Assembly (NCBI GenBank): GCA_004525275.1
Contig: SPCO01000049.1
Location: forward strand, 1-8,679
Source of the DNA: Thermomicrobiales bacterium
Lineage (GTDB): Bacteria; Chloroflexota; Limnocylindria; Limnocylindrales; CSP1-4
DNA length: 8,679 nt
Reading direction: 5' to 3'
The notes below the pieces were generated by a model, which was given only the letters and a program-made list of their open reading frames with translations, was not told the DNA's origin and ran no database searches. Both the position numbers and the translations under genes were made by a program. Each line of letters begins with the position of its first letter. Position 1 is the stretch's first letter. This document shows, piece by piece, positions 1 through 6,286 of the stretch.

Positions 1-2
1 CG

Positions 3-1790
3 CGGCTCCGAACGCTCGTCCGCCGTGAACTCCTTGTCCAGATGGTGGATCCGCGATCTCCGGAACGGGGTCAGTACGCGTTCGTCCAGGCACTCATCCG
101 TGAGGTCGCCTACAACACGCTGGCAAGAAACGACCGTAAAGTGCGCCACCTCGCTGCGGCGCGTTTCTTCGAGTCGCTCGAGACCGAGGAACTGGCCGGG
201 GCCCTGGCCGGTCATTACCTGGCCGCTCAGGGGTACGCCGCCGACGGGCCGGAAGCGGATGCGCTTGCGGCGCAGGCCCGCGTTGCGCTTCGAGCAGCCG
301 CGGAGCGTGCCGCGGTGCTCGGTTCCCACGCCCAGGCGGTCACCTTCCTGGAACACGCCCTGGTCGTCAGCCCGGCGCCGGTCGATCGGGCCGATCTGCA
401 CGAACGAGCGCTCGGTTCAGCCATGCAGGGCCTCGTGGCGGAGGTGGCGGAGCGGCATGCCCTCGGCGCCCTGGAGGCCCAGCGCGAGCTCGGGGACCGG
501 CCGAGCATCGCCCTGGCTTCTGCCGCGTATGCCGACGCGATCTCCAAGTTCGTGAATGACCGAGCACGCGTCCTCGAGATCGTCCTGCCCGCCTGGGAGG
601 AGTTCTCGGATCTCGAGGAGACACCGGCCGGTGTCGCTTTGATGCTCGCCATCACCAGTGGATATGTCGACGCCGAGGACGTGACGGCGTCCACATGGCT
701 CGAACGCCTCTTGCCCGTCGCCGAGCGCCTCGACCTGCTTCCGATCACCGCGGCGGCGCTGTCGCGACGGGCCAGCCTTCTGATCCGGACGGGCCGCCCT
801 CGCGAAGGACTCATCCTGCTGCGCGGAACGAACGACCTGGCGATCGCCAATGAGCTCGTCGATGTCGACTTTAGTACTCGCACGACACTGACCTTCTATG
901 AGCAGTTCGCCGACCCAGGCGCCGGCCTGGCGATGGCTCGCGAAGGTCTCGACGTCGCCGGCCGGCGAGGCTCGCTCGTCTACGGGTTCCAGATGGTCGG
1001 AAACGCCGTCTCGTGTGCGATCCGCGTGGGCGATTGGGCCTGGGCATCGACCCTGCTCGATGACTGGCTGGGGAACGAGATCACGGGCTGGTTCTATACG
1101 GAACTGTTCGTGGACCGCGCGGTCCTCACCGCGCTGCAGGGCGGGGATCCTACGGCGGATCTGCTCGAGGCCGAGCGTCTGGTCGAATCGATGTCCGACA
1201 CGACGTCGGACACCCAGTACGTCTCGTACGGTCACTGGGGTCGCGCATGGGCGGCTCTTACTGGCGATCGGCTGGCAGATGCCCGGCGGGAGGCGATCTC
1301 GGCGGCGGACGTCACGGCCTACTTCACCTCCATCGCCCTGCCTCTGGCCGTCAGAGCCGCGCTCTGGGCAGGCGATGCGGTGGAGGCCAGGGAAGTCGTT
1401 AGCCGGGTCGAGCCATTCGCCAACCGCGGGAGGGCGATCGCCCTGGACCTCGTATCCCTCCGCGCCGGGATCGCGGCCCTGGAGGGGCGTCGGGCCGATG
1501 CGATCGCCGGGTATCGAGAGGCACTTCGTGGCTGGCGCAGCCTGGGGCTCGCCTTCGACGAGGCCATGACCACCGTCGACCTGGCGACGCTGCTTGCGCC
1601 GACCGAGGGCGAGATGGCCGAAGCCGGCGCAGCCATCGAAGCGGCCCGTGAGACGCTCGACCGGCTGGGTGCACCGTGGCTGATCGATCGCCTTGAAGCG
1701 GGGCCGATCAAGTCACGGGGCCGATCGAACGAGGTCGCCAGGCAGGCCGCTCCGGCCGTGACGGGAGCACGCACAGCCGAGCCACGCTGA
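3..1790 (+). CDS. C-terminal part of a large ATPase/TPR signalling protein (5' end outside window)
   Basis: The frame is open from base 3 to the TGA at 1788-1790, giving 595 residues with no need for a start inside the window; the ATG at 42 is internal. The first ~60 residues (LLVQMVDP, YAFVQALIREVAYNTL, RHLAAARFFE) look like the end of the ATPase/winged-helix region of multidomain cyclase-ATPase proteins. The rest is nearly all alpha-helical, with TPR-like helix pairs such as AALTGDRLADARREA, LWAGDAVEAREVV and LEGRRADAIAGYREAL. The tail, from about GPIKSRG, looks disordered. By family the missing N-terminus probably holds a P-loop ATPase and perhaps a class III cyclase domain, like the gene at 7843, but this cannot be seen here. 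Such proteins are usually cytoplasmic signalling or regulatory ATPases, and the TPR part would bind partner proteins. The specific role is unknown. Confidence 0.8.
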   Translation, partial: RLRTLVRRELLVQMVDPRSPERGQYAFVQALIREVAYNTLARNDRKVRHLAAARFFESLETEELAGALAGHYLAAQGYAADGPEADALAAQARVALRAAAERAAVLGSHAQAVTFLEHALVVSPAPVDRADLHERALGSAMQGLVAEVAERHALGALEAQRELGDRPSIALASAAYADAISKFVNDRARVLEIVLPAWEEFSDLEETPAGVALMLAITSGYVDAEDVTASTWLERLLPVAERLDLLPITAAALSRRASLLIRTGRPREGLILLRGTNDLAIANELVDVDFSTRTTLTFYEQFADPGAGLAMAREGLDVAGRRGSLVYGFQMVGNAVSCAIRVGDWAWASTLLDDWLGNEITGWFYTELFVDRAVLTALQGGDPTADLLEAERLVESMSDTTSDTQYVSYGHWGRAWAALTGDRLADARREAISAADVTAYFTSIALPLAVRAALWAGDAVEAREVVSRVEPFANRGRAIALDLVSLRAGIAALEGRRADAIAGYREALRGWRSLGLAFDEAMTTVDLATLLAPTEGEMAEAGAAIEAARETLDRLGAPWLIDRLEAGPIKSRGRSNEVARQAAPAVTGARTAEPR

Positions 1791-1811
1791 TCCGGGGCCG
1801 GGCTCGCATGC

Positions 1812-1817
1812 CACAAT
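1812..1817 (+). promoter_or_regulatory. Possible -10 box for leaderless transcription of the first oxidoreductase
   Basis: CACAAT matches four of six bases of TATAAT. It is followed by five bases (GAGAC) and then the ATG at 1823, so transcription would start at or beside the start codon. No good Shine-Dalgarno sequence precedes this ATG, which fits a leaderless message. No convincing -35 box was seen. The gap to the upstream stop codon is only 32 bases, so read-through from upstream is also possible. Confidence 0.3.
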
Positions 1818-1822
1818 GAGAC

Positions 1823-2737
1823 ATGCCGGCCACGCCGCGGTTCCAGGTCCTGTCCCTGCCGAACGTCCCGTGGGACGTGCTCGAGGAGCGGTTCGTCCGG
1901 CTCGAGGCCCTCGGATTCGACGCTGCGGCGATGCCCGACCATTTCGTCGACTGGACGAACCCGTCGAGCCCGTGGTTCGAGTCCTGGACGGCATTGACCG
2001 GACTGGCCGCCGCCACGACCACGATCCGGATCGCGACCTGCGTGACCCAGATCCCGTTCCGGAACCCGGCCATGTTCGCCCGGCAGGCGTTGACCCTCGA
2101 TCACGTGTCCCATGGCCGGCTCGAGATCGGGCTCGGGACGGGCCTCCTGGGCGATCCGTCCTACGCCATGCTCGGCATCCCCGATTGGGACGCGAAGGAG
2201 CGCGTGGCCCGGCTGGTGGAGTACGCGGAGATCGTCGATCGGCTGCTCCGTGACGAGTCGTCGTCGTACAGCGGCACCTACTACCGAGTCGATGGCGCGA
2301 TCATGACCCCACGACCGGTCCAGTCGCCGAGGCCCCCCATCACCATCGGCGCGCTGGGCCCGGTGATGATGCGCCACGCCGCCCGCCTGGCCGACGTGTG
2401 GAGCAGCCTGTCGTTCCTCGAATCATTCGACGATCAGGTGGATGAGACCCGTCGGCGGGTCGAGTCGATGGACGAGATCCTCGCGGCCTCGGGCCGCGCG
2501 CCGGGCACGCTCCTTCGGTCGTACACGATGTTCGATGCCCAGGCCCGCCCACGGGGCGGCATCTACGACTGCTACGAGTCGGTCGATGCATTCGAGGAGC
2601 GAGCGCAACGGATCCTCGACCTGGGCATGGACGAGATCGTCATCTATTACCCGCCCGACGAGCGACAGCTGCCCACCTTCGAGCGGATCGCCACCGACGT
2701 CCTGCCGCGGCTTCGGGCTAGCCACGGCCCGAGCTGA
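1823..2737 (+). CDS. Luciferase-like (LLM) class flavin/F420-dependent oxidoreductase, first of a pair
   Basis: This 304-residue protein has the usual size and motif order of a bacterial luciferase-like TIM barrel. Seen are GFDAAAMPDHF (31-41), AAATTTIRIATCVTQIPFRNP (about 62-82), the family signature around 91-107 (TLDHVSHGRLEIGLGTG), and PPITIGALGPVMMRHAARLAD (about 171-191), where the family binds the cofactor phosphate. Members use F420 or FMN for hydride transfer or monooxygenation of small organic substrates; the substrate is not readable here, and F420 versus FMN is undecided. There is no signal peptide, so it should be cytoplasmic. ATG 1823 is chosen because the in-frame ATG at 1808 hits a stop after three codons. 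A Shine-Dalgarno sequence is poor or absent. The second LLM gene follows after 23 bases, so the two are probably co-transcribed and may act in one pathway. Confidence 0.88.
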   Translation: MPATPRFQVLSLPNVPWDVLEERFVRLEALGFDAAAMPDHFVDWTNPSSPWFESWTALTGLAAATTTIRIATCVTQIPFRNPAMFARQALTLDHVSHGRLEIGLGTGLLGDPSYAMLGIPDWDAKERVARLVEYAEIVDRLLRDESSSYSGTYYRVDGAIMTPRPVQSPRPPITIGALGPVMMRHAARLADVWSSLSFLESFDDQVDETRRRVESMDEILAASGRAPGTLLRSYTMFDAQARPRGGIYDCYESVDAFEERAQRILDLGMDEIVIYYPPDERQLPTFERIATDVLPRLRASHGPS

Positions 2738-2760
2738 CCCCGGAGGTCGAAGGAGCCCGT

Positions 2761-3672
2761 ATGTCACGCATCGAGATCGGCCTTGTCCTCCCGGTGAGCG
2801 AGTCGTTCGTCGACGGTACGACTGCGCGCTGGACCGATATCCGCGAGCTCGCGACCCGCGCCGAAGCGGTCGGGTTCGACACCGTCTGGCTGGCCGACGA
2901 GCTGCTGTGGCGCCCGGCCGAGGGTCCGACGATCGGCTGGTGGGAATGCGTGGCGATGACCGGCGCCGTGGCGGCCGCCACCACGAGGGTGAAGGTCGGG
3001 ACCTGGGTCCTGTCCACACTCCACCGCAACCCGGGGATCACCGCGAAGGCCGTCGAGACGCTTGATGAGATCAGCGGGGGACGGTTCGTCTTCGGCCTTG
3101 GCTCCGGGCACGCCGGCAGTCAGGCCCATGCCTTCGGATTGCCCGAGGACCAGGTGTACAGCCGGTTCGCCGAGGCGGTCGAGATCATCATCCCGCTGCT
3201 ACGGCAGGGTCGGGCGGACTACCAGGGGACGTTCCACGCCGCGCACGACCTGGAGCAGCGACCGGTCGGACCGCGACCTGGCCGGATCCCGATCGTCATG
3301 GGTGCCAAGGGTCCCAAGATGCTTCGCCAGGCGGTCAGCCACGCCGATATCTGGAGCTGGTACGTGGAGGAGCGGAGCGATCTCACCGAGTTCGGCCCGC
3401 GCCTCGAAGCACTCGAGGCGGCATGTCTCGAGCACGGCCGAGATCCCGCGACGATCGGGCGGTCGGCGGGGATCATCGTGGAACCGACGTCGATCACGGG
3501 TGCGGCGGAGGCGCTCGGCGTTCCCGTCAGTGGTTCAGCCGAGGAGATCGCAGACGGCATTCGAGCCTTCGGCTCTGGAGGCTTCACCCACGTCGAACTC
3601 ATCCTCTGGCCACCGACGCTGGCCGCGCTCGAGGCGATGGCGCCCGTCCTCGAGCTCCTCGACGCAGACTGA
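2761..3672 (+). CDS. Luciferase-like (LLM) class flavin/F420-dependent oxidoreductase, second of a pair
   Basis: This is a 303-residue TIM-barrel oxidoreductase of the luciferase-like family. Motifs are IEIGLVLPVSES at the N-terminus, AEAVGFDTVWLADELLW (34-50), the HRNPGITAKAVETLDEISGG stretch (88-107), FVFGLGSGHAGS (109-120), and IPIVMGAKGPKMLRQAVSHAD (about 176-196), the cofactor phosphate-binding region. The ATG at 2761 is supported by GAAGGAG at 2749-2755, five bases upstream. It resembles the preceding gene in motif order but differs in much of the sequence, so the two are diverged paralogues or separately acquired relatives with different substrates. In this family the cofactor is F420 or FMN, and the GFD...WLADE region is compatible with F420-type members; this is inference. 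It is cytoplasmic, with no membrane segment. Confidence 0.9.
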   Translation: MSRIEIGLVLPVSESFVDGTTARWTDIRELATRAEAVGFDTVWLADELLWRPAEGPTIGWWECVAMTGAVAAATTRVKVGTWVLSTLHRNPGITAKAVETLDEISGGRFVFGLGSGHAGSQAHAFGLPEDQVYSRFAEAVEIIIPLLRQGRADYQGTFHAAHDLEQRPVGPRPGRIPIVMGAKGPKMLRQAVSHADIWSWYVEERSDLTEFGPRLEALEAACLEHGRDPATIGRSAGIIVEPTSITGAAEALGVPVSGSAEEIADGIRAFGSGGFTHVELILWPPTLAALEAMAPVLELLDAD

Positions 3673-3781
3673 TCGCCGCCTCGGTCGGCTTCGGTTCGCA
3701 CGCGGGGTGTAATCGCCGGTCGAGTTCGTCGTTGTAACCATCAAACCCCCGATCAGGTTCGATGGAAAGGACTGACCGCCC
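3673..3781 (+). promoter_or_regulatory. Intergenic region likely to hold the promoter of the secreted protein gene
   Basis: These 109 bases separate the LLM pair from the secreted protein gene. TGTAAT at 3708-3713 matches five of six bases of a housekeeping -10 box, but no clear -35 sits at the right distance. Downstream, TGTAACC at 3733-3739 followed after 17 bases by GTTCGA could be read as an ECF-type -35/-10 pair, but its start point would fall within the ribosome site. GGAAAGGA at 3764-3771, ten bases before the GTG at 3782, is a good Shine-Dalgarno sequence. No strong terminator hairpin was found. Confidence 0.3.
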
Positions 3782-4528
3782 GTGCGTAGGACCCTGCTCA
3801 TCCCGATGGCCACGATCGCGGTTCTGGTGGCGATGCTGCTTCCAGTCGTCGCCCTTGCATCCAACGGCGGCGTCGATCGAACGACCCAGGCCAGTGCAGG
3901 TGCAGTCGCCGACGACGTGACGGTCGCAGACGCGCCTGGCCTCCGCCTGGGCTGTTCCGTGACCCGCTACCACGCCGCTCCTGCGGTCGTTTGTCGGTGG
4001 TCGGCGGTCGAGAGCGACAAACTACGCGGCTACAAGCTATGGCGCACGGTCGGCGCGCCGGGCACCCACCCGCGCCAGCTGATCGGCAAGATCCCGGCCG
4101 ACGCGCGGCTCCGCCACCTCGATACCCGCGTGCGCCGCGGTCACGTCTACACCTATCTCGTCGTCGCGGTTGCCAAGGACGGTTCGAGGATCGCCGTGGG
4201 TGGTCCGGTCGCTGTGAGGATCCCGGGGCGACACCACGCGTTGCGCTTTGTGTGTGCGGTGGGCTCCGATGGGGATCATCTCGGGGTGGGCTGCAAGTGG
4301 TCCGAGTCCAAGGATCCGGCGGCTGTCGGATACGTCCTATGGCGGTCGGTCGATGGTGGCGCTCGCCAAGCCATCTACCGGACGGGTCTCGACGGGCGAC
4401 TGCACTTCTTCGATACGAAGGTCGAGCCCGGCCAGTCGATCCGTTATGCCGTGGTCGCGGTTGATGCCACGGGCCATCGCGTCGGCAAGGGCGGTCCCAT
4501 CGTGGTCCGTATCCCGGCTCGGCGTTGA
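3782..4528 (+). CDS. Secreted protein with two Cys-paired fibronectin-III-like repeats
   Basis: This 248-residue protein starts at a GTG preceded by GGAAAGGA. Residues 1-26 form a typical signal peptide: RR, a hydrophobic core (LLIPMATIAVLVAMLLP) and an ALA-type cleavage site at A24-L25-A26. After a short linker (27-53) come two similar domains, about 54-149 and 154-246. Each has a Cys, a second Cys 13 residues later followed by xW (C58, C71, W73; C158, C171, W173), then GYxLWR, a (L/F)xDT turn, (Y/I)xYxVVAV and a closing GGPxxVRIP. This beta-strand pattern is Fn3-like; the Cys pair may form a disulfide outside the cell. No catalytic motif is seen and the protein family is not recognised. The ECF sigma gene follows after 69 bases, so the protein may be co-transcribed with, regulated by, or sensed by that system (inference). 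Confidence 0.8.
   Translation: MRRTLLIPMATIAVLVAMLLPVVALASNGGVDRTTQASAGAVADDVTVADAPGLRLGCSVTRYHAAPAVVCRWSAVESDKLRGYKLWRTVGAPGTHPRQLIGKIPADARLRHLDTRVRRGHVYTYLVVAVAKDGSRIAVGGPVAVRIPGRHHALRFVCAVGSDGDHLGVGCKWSESKDPAAVGYVLWRSVDGGARQAIYRTGLDGRLHFFDTKVEPGQSIRYAVVAVDATGHRVGKGGPIVVRIPARR
3941..4519 (+). repeat. Two tandem domain-length protein repeats within the secreted protein
   Basis: The two copies are residues 54-149 and 154-246. The key residues C58/C158, C71/C171, W73/W173 and GYKLWR/GYVLWR are offset by exactly 100 residues. A three-residue shortening then makes the offset 97 for DT (114/211) and the closing GGPxxVRIP. The DNA is clearly diverged, so this is an old domain duplication and not a recent tandem copy. 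Confidence 0.65.
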
Positions 4529-4597
4529 GCCTCCGACCGCCGACCGCGTCCATGCGGGACCGGGACTGCGACGGCTGAGGTCGTCAGACTGGAGCCG

Positions 4598-5167
4598 GTG
4601 AAAGTCGACCCCCATGAGGATCTCGACGAACGAACGTTGGTCGAGCTGGCCCGCGCGGATCCCGAAGCATTCGCCCAGCTCTATCGCCGGTACTTCGCGA
4701 GGGTGTATGCCTTCGCGTACCGGCGAACGAGCGTGCCCGAGATTGCGGAGGACATCACATCGGCCACCTTCGAGCGGGCTTTTCGCAGCCTCGACACGTT
4801 CACCTGGCGAGCCAGCGGCTTCGGCCCTTGGCTGTTCCGGATCACCTCCAATGAGCTGGTCGATCACTATCGGCGCGCATCGCGGGCGACATCGGATCGG
4901 GCGCTCCGTGCCGCTGAAGCGCTCCACGGGGCTGGCCCGCCCGACCCGGCCGATGCGGTCCTCGGCCGGGACGCGGCAGCTGACGTGTTGGCAGCTATGG
5001 ATCAGTTGAGCCCCCGCTACCAACGGGCACTGTCGCTGCGCTACCTGTCGGGTCTCACCGCCGACGAGGCCGCTGCGGCCATGGGCACGTCCAAAGCGAC
5101 CATGGCCGTCGTCGTGTACCGGGCGACTCGCGCGTTGCGACGCGCCGTGAAGGCGGCCCCGGAATGA
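4598..5167 (+). CDS. ECF-family RNA polymerase sigma factor
   Basis: This 189-residue protein has the two-domain layout of extracytoplasmic-function sigma factors. Region 2 spans about 22-93: PEAFAQLYRRYFARVYAFAYRR, then IAEDITSATFERAFRSLDTF and PWLFRITSNELVDHYRR, which recognise the -10 element and bind core polymerase. A variable linker (about 94-129) follows. Region 4 spans about 130-184: LSPRYQRALSLRYLSGLTADE, then AAAMGTSKATMAVVVYRATRALRR, the helix-turn-helix for the -35 element. The length is normal and no extra C-terminal sensor domain is present. The GTG at 4598 gives the full N-terminus, but its GGAG (4591-4594) is only three bases away, so initiation may be weak or coupled to the gene upstream. 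The ATGA overlap with the next gene is the classic sigma/anti-sigma arrangement. It probably directs its own operon and envelope genes; the promoter motif was not established. Confidence 0.93.
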   Translation: MKVDPHEDLDERTLVELARADPEAFAQLYRRYFARVYAFAYRRTSVPEIAEDITSATFERAFRSLDTFTWRASGFGPWLFRITSNELVDHYRRASRATSDRALRAAEALHGAGPPDPADAVLGRDAAADVLAAMDQLSPRYQRALSLRYLSGLTADEAAAAMGTSKATMAVVVYRATRALRRAVKAAPE

Positions 5168-6123
5168 ACGATGAGGTCCGCAACGCGCTGGAGGACGCGG
5201 GCCGTCGAGAGGTGCCGGAGCCGCGCGACGACTTCGCGACCGGGCTCGAGCAACGTCTGCTGACCCTGGCAAAGAACTCGCCACCGGATGCCCCGCCCCA
5301 GCCAGCTCGGCGGCCGTCGGTGTTCGGTCTGGCTGCCGGCCTCGTTGCGGTTGCTCTGGCGTTGGCCGTCGCCGTGACGATCCTCGGCAACGACGATCGC
5401 TCGTCGGTCGCCTTCGAGCTGTCAGATTCGGTGAACGTGGTGGTCGTGCTGGCCGACGGCACGACGCTGGTTGATCCCGATGGCTTGTTGCTGCCCGATG
5501 GCGCGGTCGTCCAAGTCGGTGTCGATGGTTCCGCCCGCGTTGGCGACATCGTCTTGACCGCTGGCGACACGGCCACGATCGTCGACCGACGTCTCCGGGT
5601 CGATCGGCAGCCACGCTCGGCGGTTGTGTCGCCTAACCGGCCAACGACAACGCCCAGCCACTCGACTCCAACGCCGGCCACGAGCAAGGAGCCTTCCGAG
5701 AACCCGCCCGCGCCGGCACCGCCTGCCAGCAGCGCGACTCCCACGGCCTCGCCGACTCGACCCACGGCCACGCCGACCGCCGCTCCCGACACCAGTCCGA
5801 GCTCAACGCCACCGTCCGATGTCCAATACCTGAGACTAACGGCCCGTGTCGTGGGTCCGTCGGAGGTCAGGGTGACCTGGGAGCGCATCCGCGGGGCTCA
5901 TCGCTACATCCTGATCGGGACGCGCTCGCGCGACGGACCCGCAGCGACACCGAGATACCCGGGCTCCTGGATCATCGGCCGATTCGCCAAACCACCCGCT
6001 GAAGCGCTGACGTTCACCGTCAGGGACGCGATCGTCGAGGTCAAAGTGCGGGTCATCGCGCTCGCGGCGGACGGCTCTGTTCTCACACGCAGCAGGATCG
6101 TGACGCTTACGTTCCCGCGCTGA
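5164..6123 (+). CDS. Membrane-anchored anti-sigma-like protein with FecR-like region, Pro/Thr linker and Fn3-like C-terminal domain
   Basis: The ATG overlaps the sigma stop codon (ATGA, 5164-5167), with GAAGG at 5149-5153 upstream. The 319 residues divide into a short charged cytoplasmic segment (1-50), one membrane helix (about 53-74, VFGLAAGLVAVALALAVAV), a beta-rich FecR-like region (about 80-148, with LADGTTLVDPDGLLLPDGAVV and DIVLTAGDTATIV), a Pro/Thr/Ser-rich linker (about 155-218), and a C-terminal Fn3-like domain (220-318) with W239, RYILIG, VRVIALAADGS and a closing TLTFP. The gene order and topology predict that the inner segment holds the sigma factor while the outer part senses the envelope. 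The protein has no Cys at all, so it is not a zinc-type (HxxxCxxC) anti-sigma factor. The inner segment is short and I cannot assign it to a named anti-sigma family, so the function rests mainly on context. The outer Fn3-like domain resembles the repeats of the secreted protein at 3782. Confidence 0.78.
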   Translation: MNDEVRNALEDAGRREVPEPRDDFATGLEQRLLTLAKNSPPDAPPQPARRPSVFGLAAGLVAVALALAVAVTILGNDDRSSVAFELSDSVNVVVVLADGTTLVDPDGLLLPDGAVVQVGVDGSARVGDIVLTAGDTATIVDRRLRVDRQPRSAVVSPNRPTTTPSHSTPTPATSKEPSENPPAPAPPASSATPTASPTRPTATPTAAPDTSPSSTPPSDVQYLRLTARVVGPSEVRVTWERIRGAHRYILIGTRSRDGPAATPRYPGSWIIGRFAKPPAEALTFTVRDAIVEVKVRVIALAADGSVLTRSRIVTLTFPR

Positions 6124-6152
6124 CGCGAGCCGGCGGTCGATAACCTGTTGGT

Positions 6153-6174
6153 CAGGGGGAAACCTTTCTCCCTG
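6153..6174. promoter_or_regulatory. 22-bp inverted repeat (operator or terminator hairpin)
   Basis: The arms CAGGGGGAA (6153-6161) and TTCTCCCTG (6166-6174) pair over nine positions with one G-T wobble around the loop ACCT. It lies 29 bases after the stop of the anti-sigma gene and 112 bases before the NuoF-like gene. No T-run follows, so an intrinsic terminator of the usual type is not supported. It could be a non-canonical terminator for the sigma operon or a binding site for a dimeric regulator of the redox genes. Confidence 0.5.
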
Positions 6175-6286
6175 TGCGATGCCTCAGAGATATGTGACCC
6201 TTGGCTGACTTGGTCCCGGTCGCAGTCCGGCTGGGAACGCCGGGTGAGCCCAGAACAGACGTCGATCTGACGAGAGCGGAGTATTC

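Noticed and set aside
417..1235. A 272-codon - strand frame inside the first gene
   Set aside because: It is an antisense shadow with no domain, opposite a continuous helical-repeat protein.
1778..1806. Hairpin CGAGCC...GGCTCG around the end of the first gene
   Set aside because: Only six base pairs with a 17-base loop and no T-run, as expected by chance at this GC content.
1319..2377. A 352-codon open frame on the - strand across the end of the TPR gene and the first LLM gene
   Set aside because: Composition is low-complexity, there is no family motif, and both opposing genes have clear motifs.
2442..3065. A 207-codon + strand frame bridging the two LLM genes
   Set aside because: It is an out-of-frame overlap of two clear LLM genes, and its translation is Arg-rich without motifs.
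3733..3762. ECF-like promoter TGTAACC with GTTCGA 17 bases later, upstream of the secreted protein gene
   Set aside because: The start point would fall inside the ribosome site, and no matching motif was found upstream of the sigma gene, so autoregulation is not supported.
4337..5614. A 425-codon open frame on the - strand across the secreted protein, sigma and anti-sigma genes
   Set aside because: It is rich in Arg, Pro and Ser with no recognisable domain, and lies opposite three well-supported genes. This is the usual antisense shadow of GC-rich coding sequence.
6195..6265. CTGGG...CCCAG pairing in the leader of the NuoF-like gene as a possible riboswitch
   Set aside because: The stem is only five pairs with a 13-base loop, and no known riboswitch core could be recognised.
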